A DNA stretch of 64,000 bases from Streptomyces akebiae (GTDB lineage Bacteria; Actinomycetota; Actinomycetes; Streptomycetales; Streptomycetaceae): assembly GCF_019599145.1 (NCBI RefSeq), contig NZ_CP080647.1, forward strand, positions 1,798,001 through 1,862,000. Direction: 5' to 3'. Positions 54,169-62,979 of the stretch are shown in pieces. The position numbers were made by a program, and so were the translations under genes. Within the stretch, counting starts at the first letter, position 1; every line of letters begins with the position of its first letter. Under the pieces are notes generated by a model. It worked only from the letters and a program-made list of their open reading frames with translations. It ran no database searches and was not told the DNA's origin.

Positions 54169-55284
54169 GTGACCGAGATGCTCCTGCTGATCATCGCGGC
54201 TGCCGTCATATGGCGGCTCTACCTGTGGTCGCGCGCCCCGCACGACGCTCCCACCCGGTCGGTCGCCCTCTCCCTCCTGAGCGCGGGCCTGTCGTATCCG
54301 GTGGCCATGCCGGGGGGCACCACCGGCATCGACACCGTGGCCGGGCACGGCACGGCGAAGCTGGTCCAGAACGTCCTACTGTTGCTGACGGTCTACTTCC
54401 TGATGTGCTTCTACCTGTACTCGGCCGACGGGTACGCAGCGCGGCGTCGTGCCCGGTGGGAAGCCGCCGTCGTGGCCGCAGTCACGGCGGCGATCATCCT
54501 GGCGGCCGTGAGCGTGCCGCACGAGGCGCTCGCCGGCTCGTTCAGCACGGCAGACATGACGATCCCCCAGGTCGCCTTCTTCTACACCGGCGCCGGCCTG
54601 TACCTGATGTATGCGCTCGGTGCTGCCGGACGGTGGTCCGCCCGCTACGCCCGCATGTCCCGTCGCCCTCACGCGACGGGTCTGTGGATGACCGCGATCG
54701 GCCTCGGCGCGATGGCGGCGGCCTGCGCCGTCCGCGCGGTCTTCGTCGCCGTCCGGTGGAGCGGGGGGTCCGTGCCGCACCAGCTCACGGCGAGCGTGGC
54801 GGTCGGGCTGGTGGTGTCGAGTCTGCTCTTCGTCGCGGGCATCACCTATTCGGGGGTTCGCGCCAGGATCACGGCGACGCGGCTGTGGCTGCGCCGGCGG
54901 CGGGATCACCGTCGGCTGATCCCGCTGTGGCAGCTGCTGATCGAGGTCTATCCGGAGAATGAGCTGCGCCCTGCTTCCCGCGGGCTCTGGGACCGGTGGC
55001 GGGCGCGTGGCGTGCACCGCCGCTACCACCGGCGGATAGTGGAATGCCGGGACGGACTGGTTGACATCAGCCCCTACCTGGTCCGCGGGGAGGACGGCAC
55101 CGGCCTGCTGGACCTTGATCCGACTCAGCTGGCCCGGCGCCTGCGATCCGCCGCGACCATGATCAAGAACGGCGTCCCGGCACCGGGTCAGGCGGTCGCC
55201 CTGGCAGTGCCGCAGGAAGACGACCGGAACGCTGATGTCCGTCAGCTGATCGCGGTGTCGGAAGCGCTCCGGCTGACTGCGTGA
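54169..55284 (+). CDS. MAB_1171c-family membrane protein
   Basis: A 371-residue protein from GTG 54169 with about seven membrane helices in residues 1-240 (LLLIIAAAVIWRLYLW, LVQNVLLLLTVYFLMCFYLY, GLVVSSLLFVAGITYS), then a soluble C-terminal part (LIPLWQLLIEVYPENELRP). This matches a Streptomyces/mycobacterial family annotated MAB_1171c, regularly found beside an ImmA-like gene. Its role is unknown. Confidence 0.78.
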   Translation: MTEMLLLIIAAAVIWRLYLWSRAPHDAPTRSVALSLLSAGLSYPVAMPGGTTGIDTVAGHGTAKLVQNVLLLLTVYFLMCFYLYSADGYAARRRARWEAAVVAAVTAAIILAAVSVPHEALAGSFSTADMTIPQVAFFYTGAGLYLMYALGAAGRWSARYARMSRRPHATGLWMTAIGLGAMAAACAVRAVFVAVRWSGGSVPHQLTASVAVGLVVSSLLFVAGITYSGVRARITATRLWLRRRRDHRRLIPLWQLLIEVYPENELRPASRGLWDRWRARGVHRRYHRRIVECRDGLVDISPYLVRGEDGTGLLDLDPTQLARRLRSAATMIKNGVPAPGQAVALAVPQEDDRNADVRQLIAVSEALRLTA

Positions 55285-56513
55285 CCGTGGAAGAACGAGG
55301 GAGACGAGACGAGATGCTGATCACAGCCGGCCGGGTCCTGACTGGGTCCGGGACGTACCTGGAGGACGGTGCCGTCCTCGTCGAGGGCGACTCGATCATC
55401 GAAGTCGGGCCGCGCACGCAGCTCGCTGACCGCGCCGGGGCAGACGGGATCCTCCTGGCGTTTCCCGACGAGACGGTGGTGCCCGGGCTGATCGACGCCC
55501 ACGTGCATCTCGCGTTCGACGGCGGCGGCGACCCTGTGGCCACTCTCCACGAGTCCAGCGACGAGAGACTGCTGCAGGACATGCGCCAGCGCGCGAAGCA
55601 GCTCCTGTCCAGCGGTGTGACGACGGTCCGCGACCTGGGCGACCGCAACGGCCTGGCCCTCCGCCTCGACACGGAGATCAACCGGGGCAGCACTCCCGGC
55701 CCGCGCATCGTGTCCGCGGGCACACCAGCCACCCCGCCCGGAGGCCACTGCCACTTCCTGGGCGGTGAGGTCTCCGGCGTGGCCGAGGTCCGTGATCTCG
55801 TGCGCCGCAACCTCGCTGGGGGTGTCGGCGTGATCAAGGCGATGGTGACCGGCGGCGGCCTGACCAAGGACGGGCCGAAGAGCTGGCAGAGCCAGTTCTC
55901 CGCAGAGGAACTCCAGGCCCTGGTGGACGAGGCACACCAGGCCGGAGTGCCGGTGGCCGCGCACGCGCACGGAGCGGACGGCATCGCAGCGGCCGTGGAC
56001 GCCGGCGTGGACACGATCGAGCACTGCACCTGGATGACGAGCGACGGCTTCGACCTCCGTCAGGACGTCCTGAAAAAAATCATCGACCAGGGCATCGCGG
56101 TCTGCCCGGCCGTCAGCCCGCACTGGCAGATGCTGCCCCGCTTCTTCGGAGAAGAGCGGGCAGCAGCCATGTTCGCCCTGGTCCGCGAGATGGCCGAAGC
56201 CGGCGCCAAGCTCATCGCCGGCACCGACGCAGGCGTTCAGCGGGCCGGGTTCGACGGGCTCGTGCCGGCGCTCGCGTTCTACGAGCACCTGGGCCTGCCC
56301 AACAGCAGGATCCTCGACATGGCCACCGTGGACGCGGCCGGAGCCCTGGGGCTAGGCGGGAAGGCGGGCCGGATCGCGCCCGGGCTCCGCGCGGACCTGC
56401 TGATCGTCGGCGGAGATCCGCTGGACGACCTCGGTGCCCTCCAGCAGATCCGTGCCGTGATCGCGGCAGGACGGGTGCACGAGGCAAGCTGGCCAGCAGA
56501 GAAGCAGCAGTAG
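55281..56513 (+). CDS. Amidohydrolase-family metal-dependent hydrolase
   Basis: A 410-residue protein from GTG 55281. GLIDAHVHLAFDGGGDP is the HxH metal site; a Lys (GVIKAMVTGGGL), VAAHAHGADGI, IEHCTWM and AGTDAGVQ give the remaining ligands. It resembles imidazolonepropionase/prolidase-like hydrolases; substrate unknown. It overlaps the membrane protein gene and is followed by a strong hairpin. Confidence 0.85.
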   Translation: MTVEERGRRDEMLITAGRVLTGSGTYLEDGAVLVEGDSIIEVGPRTQLADRAGADGILLAFPDETVVPGLIDAHVHLAFDGGGDPVATLHESSDERLLQDMRQRAKQLLSSGVTTVRDLGDRNGLALRLDTEINRGSTPGPRIVSAGTPATPPGGHCHFLGGEVSGVAEVRDLVRRNLAGGVGVIKAMVTGGGLTKDGPKSWQSQFSAEELQALVDEAHQAGVPVAAHAHGADGIAAAVDAGVDTIEHCTWMTSDGFDLRQDVLKKIIDQGIAVCPAVSPHWQMLPRFFGEERAAAMFALVREMAEAGAKLIAGTDAGVQRAGFDGLVPALAFYEHLGLPNSRILDMATVDAAGALGLGGKAGRIAPGLRADLLIVGGDPLDDLGALQQIRAVIAAGRVHEASWPAEKQQ

Positions 56514-56521
56514 CCACGCCG

Positions 56522-56551
56522 CCGGCCCGCAGCCCAGAAGCTGCGGGCCGG
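56522..56551. terminator. Perfect 12-bp hairpin between convergent genes
   Basis: CCGGCCCGCAGC (56522-56533) pairs with GCTGCGGGCCGG (56540-56551) around CCAGAA, between the amidohydrolase stop (56513) and the XRE stop (56553). Confidence 0.78.
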
Positions 56552-56552
56552 A

Positions 56553-57458
56553 CTACTTGGTGTCCGCTTCCTTCTCCGTCATCTCCGCCACCAGCTCGTT
56601 GACCAGCGCCAACGCCTTGGGCGACAGACCCCTCGAACCCAGGCCGCGAGCTCGCACCCGGCCCACGGCGCCCTTCTTCGCGGCGGCCAGCAACTGGAGA
56701 CCCTCATAGACCTGGGCGGCCACGGCCTCGTCCGGCTCGAAGTACATCCGGGACACACCGACAACGGCGGCCAGCGCATCCAGGACCACGGGCGGCGCCG
56801 TTTCCGTGACGCCGGCCCGAAGATCGGCGAAGTCTTCCCCGGTGATGATCTCCGCCCCGGCATGGGCATTCACCTCGGCCGCCATCTCGGCGTCCGAGGG
56901 GGGTCCCTGCGGACCGGGGTAGGAGCGCTGCAGGAGCAGAGTGATCTTCTCGGCGAGGGATCCCGGCACCCCGCTCGAGTCCGGAGCCGTGGTGTCTTGG
57001 GTTCCAGGCTCCTCCGCCGTGCCGTTCTTCCGCGCCTCTGCGGCGGCCATGGAACGATCCTCGGCCCGGCGCAACTCTGTTTCGCTGACGCCATACTTCT
57101 CTGCCAGGGCCGGGACGTATCTGTCCTTGAGCCGACGGTCGCCTCGCTCGGCTCCCGCGACCGGTCCGGCGCTCTTGGTTCCGATCACCGCGGCCGTCTC
57201 GTACTGGTAGATGCCGGCGTCGCAGCGCAGATCAGCCAGATCGGGCAGGCCGCGACGGGGAAACAGATCGTCCAGGTCACCCCTGAGGGCCGCCGCGTAT
57301 GCGGGCAGCTTCTCCGGATCGGGCGAGGAGTGGCCGGCCTCCCAGTTCGCCACCGCGGAGTCGGACACGCCCAGCTCTGCCGCCACCTCACTCTGGAAGA
57401 TGTCGGCAGCTCGCCGTACCGCGCGAGCACGGTCTCGGTCGAAGTGACGGGCAGGCAT
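56553..57458 (-). CDS. XRE-family regulator with two helix-turn-helix segments
   Basis: A 301-residue protein. The N-terminal HTH is AADIFQSEVAAELGVSDSAV then ANWEAGHSSPDPEKL; a second HTH-like segment near AEKYGVSETELRRAEDRS and a third, GEDFADLRAGVTETAPPVVL, follow, in a Ser/Asp-rich context. GAGG five bases before ATG 57458 favours that start over the TTG at 57479. It is the probable regulator of the ImmA-like module. Confidence 0.83.
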   Translation of the reverse strand: MPARHFDRDRARAVRRAADIFQSEVAAELGVSDSAVANWEAGHSSPDPEKLPAYAAALRGDLDDLFPRRGLPDLADLRCDAGIYQYETAAVIGTKSAGPVAGAERGDRRLKDRYVPALAEKYGVSETELRRAEDRSMAAAEARKNGTAEEPGTQDTTAPDSSGVPGSLAEKITLLLQRSYPGPQGPPSDAEMAAEVNAHAGAEIITGEDFADLRAGVTETAPPVVLDALAAVVGVSRMYFEPDEAVAAQVYEGLQLLAAAKKGAVGRVRARGLGSRGLSPKALALVNELVAEMTEKEADTK

Positions 57459-57946
57459 CAGACCTCGCTTTTTCTCCAAGTTGAAGTGAATGCATCTTGT
57501 TGACTTTTACTTCTGGTGGGAATAGCTTCAGCGTAGCGAAAACAGAGCGCCTTCGCATACCGCTCGCCCTCTGGATTCGGCCTCCCCACCAGCACCTCTG
57601 GGCTGCGGTGAGGTCCCGCACCTCGTGTGAGAGGTCCCCTCTTCGCGGCGGCGCGGCGTGTTCCACCGCGTACCTGGGGGTCAGCAGTCCCAGCAGTAGT
57701 CCCCCCGGCTCCGCAGTGGATACCCCGTTTCTCCCCTCTCCGTCAGGAAGTCCGCGCCATGCCGCAGCACCCCTTAAGCCCAGCGGCCAGTCCGCTCGGT
57801 GCGTGCGACGCCTGACTCCGGGGCTCACTTCTCCTTCGCCTCGCTCCGCCTCCTCGACCCGCCCTGGGCGCCGCCCGACGAGTTGTCGAGAAGGCAAGAG
57901 CTAAGTCTGGATGTCTTCGCAGGCCACACGTATGTTGCTGGTCCCC

Positions 57947-58102
57947 CGCCGGGCATCCGCCCGGCGACCGACACGGAAGGAGACGCGTGAGGCGCGCACC
58001 GCCCACCGCAACGGGCCACGGCCCCATAAACGCCGACGGCGCCTGAGAGCGGGAACTCTCAGACGCCAAACGGCCAGGACACCCGCGCCCCGGGAAGGGC
58101 GC
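57947..58102 (+). other. Three consecutive hairpins before the replication operon
   Basis: CGCCGGGC/GCCCGGCG (57947-57966, loop ATCC); GGCGCCTGAGAG/CTCTCAGACGCC (58038-58067, one mismatch, loop CGGGAA); GCGCCC/GGGCGC (58085-58102, loop CGGGAA). A 19-codon frame with AAGGAGA upstream (57987-58046, starting VRRAPPT) ends inside the second hairpin, as an attenuator leader might. The other parts of 57459-58178 have no clear gene. Could be a structured leader or an origin. Confidence 0.4.
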
Positions 58103-58178
58103 GGAGATCACCCAACGAATCCGCTCTGGTCCCTTTCCACCAGCACCGGAACGGATCTGCTTCAAGGGAGAGTTTCGC

Positions 58179-58277
58179 ATGCCGACTGCCCTGCGTGAAA
58201 GGCCGAAGACCCCGGCCTGCGCGGCAGCCTGTGCCCCTGCCACCCCGTCAGTGCGGCGGAGTGGCGGTGCTGCCTGA
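58179..58277 (+). CDS. 32-residue leader protein
   Basis: ATG 58179, with AAGGGAG eight bases upstream, encodes MPTALRERPKTPACAAACAP and ends RSGGAA. Its TGA overlaps the next ATG (TGATG), so translation of the initiator-like gene may depend on it. Short, basic, with two Cys; no family recognised. Confidence 0.5.
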   Translation: MPTALRERPKTPACAAACAPATPSVRRSGGAA

Positions 58278-59329
58278 TGGCACGTATCCGCACCGTCAAG
58301 CCGGAGATGTTCGAGTCGGAGTCGCTGGCGGAGTGCTCAGTGACCGCCATGCTCACCTTCATCGGGCTGCTGACCCAGGCCGACGACTCCGGCCGTCACC
58401 GCGACCACCCGGCGATCATCGCCGGACGCCTGTGGGCACTACGCCCGGAGCACACCGCCGCCCACGTCGCCCAGGACCTGGAGGAGCTGGCCACCGCCGG
58501 GTTGATATGCCGCTACACCGGATGCGACGGACGTACCTGGCTGCACGTCGTGACGTGGGAGCAGCACCAGAAGATCAACAAGGCCACGGTGTCCCGGGTG
58601 CCGCGCTGCACCCGCCACCAGGGCCACCAGCCGTGCGGAAAGTGCCAGACCGGCGCCTGCCCCACCACGCGCACGGCACCGTCCGTGACGTCTCACGGAA
58701 CCCTCCCGGAGCACTCCGGGAGCCCGCAGGGAGGGGCGCACCGCCCGGTCGCGGACGCCACTCAGCCCGCAGAGACCACCACGGGCCCCGGAGAGACGTT
58801 GTCCGTGCCGCAGACCGGCCCGGCTGCATCCGCTGCGGCACCGCCGGGGAAAAGTGCAGGTCAGACGGCAGTCCCGGAGGACTCCCGGAGGACTACGGGA
58901 GGACTCCCGGAGGACTCCCGCTCTGGATCTAGGATCTTGGATCCTGGATCTGTACCTAGGGGGCGCGAGGCGCCCGCACCCGACGCCGTCTCCAGATCGG
59001 TCTCCGCGAAGGAGCTGGTCGCCGAGTACGTCAGGGACTGCCAGCGCCGACCGCCGGAGGACGTCCTCGGGCTGCTGGGGCGCAAGATCCGGGTTCTGCT
59101 GGACGAGCGCTTCGACCCGCAGGACATCCGCACGGCCCTGGAGCGGCTGCGGGCCAAGGGCCTGCACCCGAGCGTGCTGCCGAGCCTGGTGAACGAGGTC
59201 GTCAACGCAGCCCCGCAGGCCACCTCGGCGGCGTCATCCGCCTCCGGCGCGGGGCCCTGGGCCAGCACCTCCGGATACACGCCCTACCTCAACCCGACCG
59301 AGCCGACGACGTTCGGAGGCCACCTGTGA
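58277..59329 (+). CDS. Phage/plasmid replication initiator-like protein
   Basis: A 350-residue protein. Residues 1-100 are a winged-helix-like region (IRTVKPEMFESESLAECSV, GRLWALRPEHTAAHVAQDLE, LHVVTWEQHQKINK) found in phage replisome organisers. A Cys-rich stretch (RCTRHQGHQPCGKCQTGACP) could bind zinc; a Pro/Ser-rich linker and a C-terminal helical part (AKELVAEYVRDCQRRPPEDV) follow. With the DnaC-like gene overlapping its stop, a replication-initiation role is likely. Confidence 0.72.
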   Translation: MARIRTVKPEMFESESLAECSVTAMLTFIGLLTQADDSGRHRDHPAIIAGRLWALRPEHTAAHVAQDLEELATAGLICRYTGCDGRTWLHVVTWEQHQKINKATVSRVPRCTRHQGHQPCGKCQTGACPTTRTAPSVTSHGTLPEHSGSPQGGAHRPVADATQPAETTTGPGETLSVPQTGPAASAAAPPGKSAGQTAVPEDSRRTTGGLPEDSRSGSRILDPGSVPRGREAPAPDAVSRSVSAKELVAEYVRDCQRRPPEDVLGLLGRKIRVLLDERFDPQDIRTALERLRAKGLHPSVLPSLVNEVVNAAPQATSAASSASGAGPWASTSGYTPYLNPTEPTTFGGHL

Positions 59330-60081
59330 CCCGCGCACACCTCGCCGACCCTCAGCCCGCCATCGGCGAGCGGCTGCGCGCCCGGTTGGAGGCCAGGCTG
59401 ACCGAACGCGGCATCGACCCGACTGCGCCGCTGCCGGACACCCCGGAGCCGATCCCGGCGCTGGAGGCCGCGCAGGCGCGTATCCCGGTCGACTACCGCG
59501 ACGCCGTGGTCGAGCACCCCGACGTCGCCGCCTGGGTCCGTTCCATCACCGAGGCCGCGGTCGAGCCGAACGCCGGCGGCCTCAACCCGCACTACGGCAA
59601 GGCCGGACGCCGGCGGATCGCGCACGGCCCGTCGCTGCTGCTGTGGGGCAGCACCGGGGCGGGCAAGACGCATCAGGCGTACGGCGCGATCCGGGCCCTG
59701 ACCGCCGCCGGGTGCAGCGTGTCCTGGCAGGCGACGACTGCCGCCGACCTGTACGCCGATATGCGCCCGCAGTCCGGGGTGGATCCGGAGCACATGCTGC
59801 GCCGGATCGTGCGGGTGCCGCTGCTGCTGCTCGACGACCTCGGCGCCGCCAAGGGCTCGCAGTGGACGGAGGAGATCACCTTCCGGCTGGTGAACTGGCG
59901 CTGCCAGAACCGCCTGCCGACGATCTTCACCACGAACCTGCCGCCGGTCCGCGACCGGGGCGTGCCCCCGCAGCAGCCGGTCCTGCGCGACGTGATCGGC
60001 GACCGCGTCCTGTCCCGCCTGTCCGGCATGTGCACACCGGTCCACTTCAGCGGCCCGGACCGGCGCTTCCAGCGCCGCTGA
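59326..60081 (+). CDS. DnaC-like ATPase (helicase loader)
   Basis: A 251-residue AAA+ protein. Walker A GSTGAGKTHQAYGAIRAL, Walker B LLLLDDLGAAKGSQWTEE, sensor-type TIFTTNLPP and Arg-finger region DRVLSRLSGMC are visible. It probably loads DnaB helicase at the origin recognised by the upstream protein. GTG overlaps the upstream stop (GTGA). Confidence 0.85.
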   Translation: MTRAHLADPQPAIGERLRARLEARLTERGIDPTAPLPDTPEPIPALEAAQARIPVDYRDAVVEHPDVAAWVRSITEAAVEPNAGGLNPHYGKAGRRRIAHGPSLLLWGSTGAGKTHQAYGAIRALTAAGCSVSWQATTAADLYADMRPQSGVDPEHMLRRIVRVPLLLLDDLGAAKGSQWTEEITFRLVNWRCQNRLPTIFTTNLPPVRDRGVPPQQPVLRDVIGDRVLSRLSGMCTPVHFSGPDRRFQRR

Positions 60082-60198
60082 ACCGGCCGCTCTCGCAACC
60101 GACTTCACCTCCGGTGCGGCACCGCCGCGCCCCTGCCTCGCCTCATCACCGCGCCCACCCACGCTGGTGCCGCCGCTGAGGCGTACCCGGAGACTGAC

Positions 60199-60816
60199 TT
60201 GCGCACCATCACCACGAACGACACCGCGCGCCCGACACTGCGCGGGATCGCCGACCACAGCTGGAACGCCCGGGGCTTGTGCTACGGCATGCCGGCCGAG
60301 GACGCCGACGAGCTGTTTTTCCACGCCCCACGGGACCACGAGGCCGCCTCGGAAGCCAAGTCCATTTGCGGCCGATGCCCGGTCAAGAAGGACTGCTTCA
60401 ACTACGCCCTGGACAACGACATCCGGCACGGGATGTGGGGCGGGCTGACCGAGATCGAGCGCCGCCCCTGGCACGCCCGGGTCAGCAAGCGCCTCGACTA
60501 CGCGCGGGTCAAGGCAGCCTTCCAGGGCCGCGACGTGCACCTCAGCGACGCCGAACGTGAGGCCGTCGTCCGCCACGCCTACGCCCGCGGATGGTCCCCC
60601 GAGCGCCTCGCCTACACCCTCCAGCTCGAACTCGACTGGGCCCGGGACCTGATGCGTCGAGCGGCCCATGCCGTCGCCGACCGCGACCGCTACTGGGGCC
60701 TGTACGACGAGGCCGAGCCCACGCCCGACGACGAGGAGGACGAGGCCACCTCCTCGCCCGTGCCCCGGCAGGTGCACACCCATGCCCTGATCACCGCGCT
60801 CGGAAGGGCAGCATGA
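60199..60816 (+). CDS. WhiB-family protein with C-terminal extension
   Basis: A 205-residue protein. Four Fe-S cluster Cys are present: GLCYGM, and CGRCPVKKDC; GMWGGLTEIERR is the conserved G[VI]WGG turn. Residues 100-205 are an extra part containing RHAYARGWSPERLAYTLQL, an HTH-like repeat. TTG 60199 is the likely start. WhiB proteins sense redox or NO and regulate transcription; in phages and elements they often control host sporulation genes. Confidence 0.85.
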   Translation: MRTITTNDTARPTLRGIADHSWNARGLCYGMPAEDADELFFHAPRDHEAASEAKSICGRCPVKKDCFNYALDNDIRHGMWGGLTEIERRPWHARVSKRLDYARVKAAFQGRDVHLSDAEREAVVRHAYARGWSPERLAYTLQLELDWARDLMRRAAHAVADRDRYWGLYDEAEPTPDDEEDEATSSPVPRQVHTHALITALGRAA

Positions 60817-62456
60817 CCCACCCCACCGCTATCCCCCTGGCTGCCGTCGCCTTCGGGCTGTCGCCCGTGATCACCGCCGCCGTTGCGCTGCCGGTCCTCG
60901 CCGTACTCGTGGGCGGGTGGCTTACCCTGCGCAGCCGCGACCGCGCCAGAACGGAACGGTCGTCTGCGCTGGCGGTGTGGGTCGCAGCGCTCGCCGCAAT
61001 CGGCTGCACCGCTTACAGCGCCGACACCAGCTGGCGGTTCGCCGCCGACTACCTCGACATGGCTGGCACCACCGAGCGTGCCGCCATGTTCGGCGCCGCC
61101 GAACTGGCGCTGTTCGCCACCGCGCTGATGGCTCGCCAGAACCTCACCTCCCAGGGCGCACCGGGCCTGCCCGGAGTCCTGGTCTGGATGATCACCGGCG
61201 TGCAGGTGATCCCCGCCTACGCCGAGTCCGGCCCGGTAGGCGGGACCGTGAGGGCCTTCGTCGGCCCCATCATGGCGGCGATGCTGTGGCACCAGGCCAT
61301 GGGTATCGAGCTGCGACTACGCAAACCCGGCGCCGCCTCGCACGGCATCCTGGCCACCCTCGGACGGGAAGCACGCGAGCGTCTGCTCTCCCGCCTCGGC
61401 ATCGCCGAACGCGACCGGGACGCCGCCCAGATCACCCGCGACCGCGCCACCGCCAAGGCAGTCGCCCTGGCCGCCCGCCTGGCGGAACGTTCCGCCAAGA
61501 GCCGCGAGAGCTGGCGGGGACGGCGGATCACCCGGCGGCTGTCCAAGGCCCTCGCCAAGGCCGACGTCGGCACCGACCTGAAGCAGAGGCGCGCTCTCCT
61601 GGACCAGCTCGCCGCCCGCCGCCATGCCACCGCGCTCGCGACGGTCGACCTGCCCTCGCCCTGGACTCACCCGTCACAGGACGCGGACCACACGGCCCAC
61701 GATCCCGTCCGCCCGTCCCTCGCCGACGGGACGGCATCCGGGGACCGGCCGATCCGCCTGCTCACGGTCCCCAATGCGAACACCACACCGATCGGGGACG
61801 GTCCCGAAGGAGACCATGCAGATCCGGTCCCCGAGATGGCACCTGCCGAAAGCGGGGACCGTCCCCCCGCGGCCCTGGAAACCGGGGACCGCACGCCGAC
61901 TGGGGACCGGGACCACGCGCTCCCCGGGACCGACACCACACGGGACCGCACAGACGCGAGCCCGGAACACGGGGACAAAACCGCAGCTCAAAGCCCAGAT
62001 CTTCCGTCCCCGACGCCGGTCCCCAATGGGGACCACGATGCCCGCGACTCCGTAACGGGGACCGAGTCCAACGGGGACCGTCCCCAACCGGTCCCCAACG
62101 AGGGGGACCACGGTGACCCCGACACCGGAACGGGGACCGAGTCGGGCGGGAACCGTCCCCACTCGGTCCCCGCGCGCAGGAGGCCGAAGGCGTCCCGGAA
62201 CCGGTCCCGAGGTGGTCAGGGCAAGCCGTCCCGAAGGCAGGGGAAGGTGAGTGTGGACCAGCTCGTCACCCAGCTCCGTCCCCACGTGCCCAAGCTGCTG
62301 GAACGGGACGGGAACGCCGAGGTCACGCGCAGCCAGCTCAGGGAAATCATGCGCGCGCACGACATCGGCATCCGCAACGACCGCCTTACGCCGGTCCTGG
62401 AGCGTCTGCGCCACGAAACGGCCACGTCCACCACGAAGAAGAGGAGTGCACGGTGA
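60813..62456 (+). CDS. DUF2637-like membrane protein with long repetitive linker
   Basis: A 547-residue protein. Four hydrophobic helices (LAAVAFGLSPVITAAVALPV, VWVAALAAIGCTAYSA, AAELALFATALMA, MITGVQVIPAYA) match the DUF2637 membrane domain of plasmid and element proteins. Residues about 215-290 are coiled coil-rich. Residues 310-455 are disordered, rich in Gly-Asp-Arg and Val-Pro (GDR, PVP). The C-terminal 60 residues (VDQLVTQLRPHVPKLLERDG) are a helical domain. Possibly part of the transfer or partition machinery; start overlaps the WhiB stop (ATGA). Confidence 0.7.
   Translation: MTHPTAIPLAAVAFGLSPVITAAVALPVLAVLVGGWLTLRSRDRARTERSSALAVWVAALAAIGCTAYSADTSWRFAADYLDMAGTTERAAMFGAAELALFATALMARQNLTSQGAPGLPGVLVWMITGVQVIPAYAESGPVGGTVRAFVGPIMAAMLWHQAMGIELRLRKPGAASHGILATLGREARERLLSRLGIAERDRDAAQITRDRATAKAVALAARLAERSAKSRESWRGRRITRRLSKALAKADVGTDLKQRRALLDQLAARRHATALATVDLPSPWTHPSQDADHTAHDPVRPSLADGTASGDRPIRLLTVPNANTTPIGDGPEGDHADPVPEMAPAESGDRPPAALETGDRTPTGDRDHALPGTDTTRDRTDASPEHGDKTAAQSPDLPSPTPVPNGDHDARDSVTGTESNGDRPQPVPNEGDHGDPDTGTGTESGGNRPHSVPARRRPKASRNRSRGGQGKPSRRQGKVSVDQLVTQLRPHVPKLLERDGNAEVTRSQLREIMRAHDIGIRNDRLTPVLERLRHETATSTTKKRSAR
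61740..62171 (+). repeat. Cluster of GGGGACC/GGTCCCC heptamers
   Basis: By my count GGGGACC occurs nine times and its complement GGTCCCC five times within 430 bp of the linker-coding region. Many are grouped as palindromes (for example GGTCCCCAATGGGGACC near 62018). The reading frame repeats Gly-Asp-Arg and Val-Pro. One more GGTCCCC lies at 63020 beside the candidate oriT. Confidence 0.6.
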
Positions 62457-62644
62457 GGACGTGCCCGCGCATGTCGCACATCAAGTCCGACTTCGAGAAG
62501 GACATCCGCTTCCTGACCGCCTATGCGGAGCGCAAAGCCGGCACCCCATCGGCCAAGACCAGCGCGAAGCAGGCGATCACGCTCAAAGGCAATATGGCCA
62601 GGGCGATGAGCCGGCACTTCGCCCGCTGCCCCGAGTGCGGCTGA
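62453..62644 (+). CDS. Small basic protein with possible zinc site
   Basis: 63 residues from GTG 62453, overlapping the upstream stop. It is basic and helical, with CPRM at the start and HFARCPECG at the end, a possible H-x3-C-x2-C zinc knuckle. No family recognised. Confidence 0.5.
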   Translation: MRTCPRMSHIKSDFEKDIRFLTAYAERKAGTPSAKTSAKQAITLKGNMARAMSRHFARCPECG

Positions 62645-62706
62645 CACCTGCTTAGACGCAGGTCAGGCGACTCCACTGCACTCAATCGCTGCGGTGGCCC
62701 GGCTTC

Positions 62707-62979
62707 GTGCGGGGCCACCGCCCCCTCCGGAAGGAAAACGCCATCCGACGCCCACGCCCACGGACGTACACCCCCACCGCCGCCGAGGCCGCCGCCTGGG
62801 CGGACGCCCTGATCCCCCACCAGCTCCTGCACGCGGCAGTGCTGGCACCGAACGGCCAGTGGCTCGTCCAGGACACACCCGAAACGCGCGTCCGAGTCCT
62901 CGACGGACCGGCCGCCATGGTGGACCTCGCCGCCGAAATCCAGCACCGACTCCGCGCCACCAGGAACCGCACCCGATGA
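62707..62979 (+). CDS. Hypothetical protein, 90 residues
   Basis: Basic at the N-terminus, then YTPTAAEAAAWADALIPHQLL. GTG 62707 is used; a GGAAGG upstream of an ATC near 62742 is an alternative start. The stop overlaps the MobC-like start (ATGA), so it belongs to the mobilization operon. Confidence 0.55.
   Translation: MRGHRPLRKENAIRRPRPRTYTPTAAEAAAWADALIPHQLLHAAVLAPNGQWLVQDTPETRVRVLDGPAAMVDLAAEIQHRLRATRNRTR

Noticed and set aside
57497..58198. Several plus- and minus-strand frames opposite or beyond the XRE gene
   Set aside because: Arg/Pro/Ser-rich with no ribosome-binding sites; the region is better described by its hairpins and leader frames.
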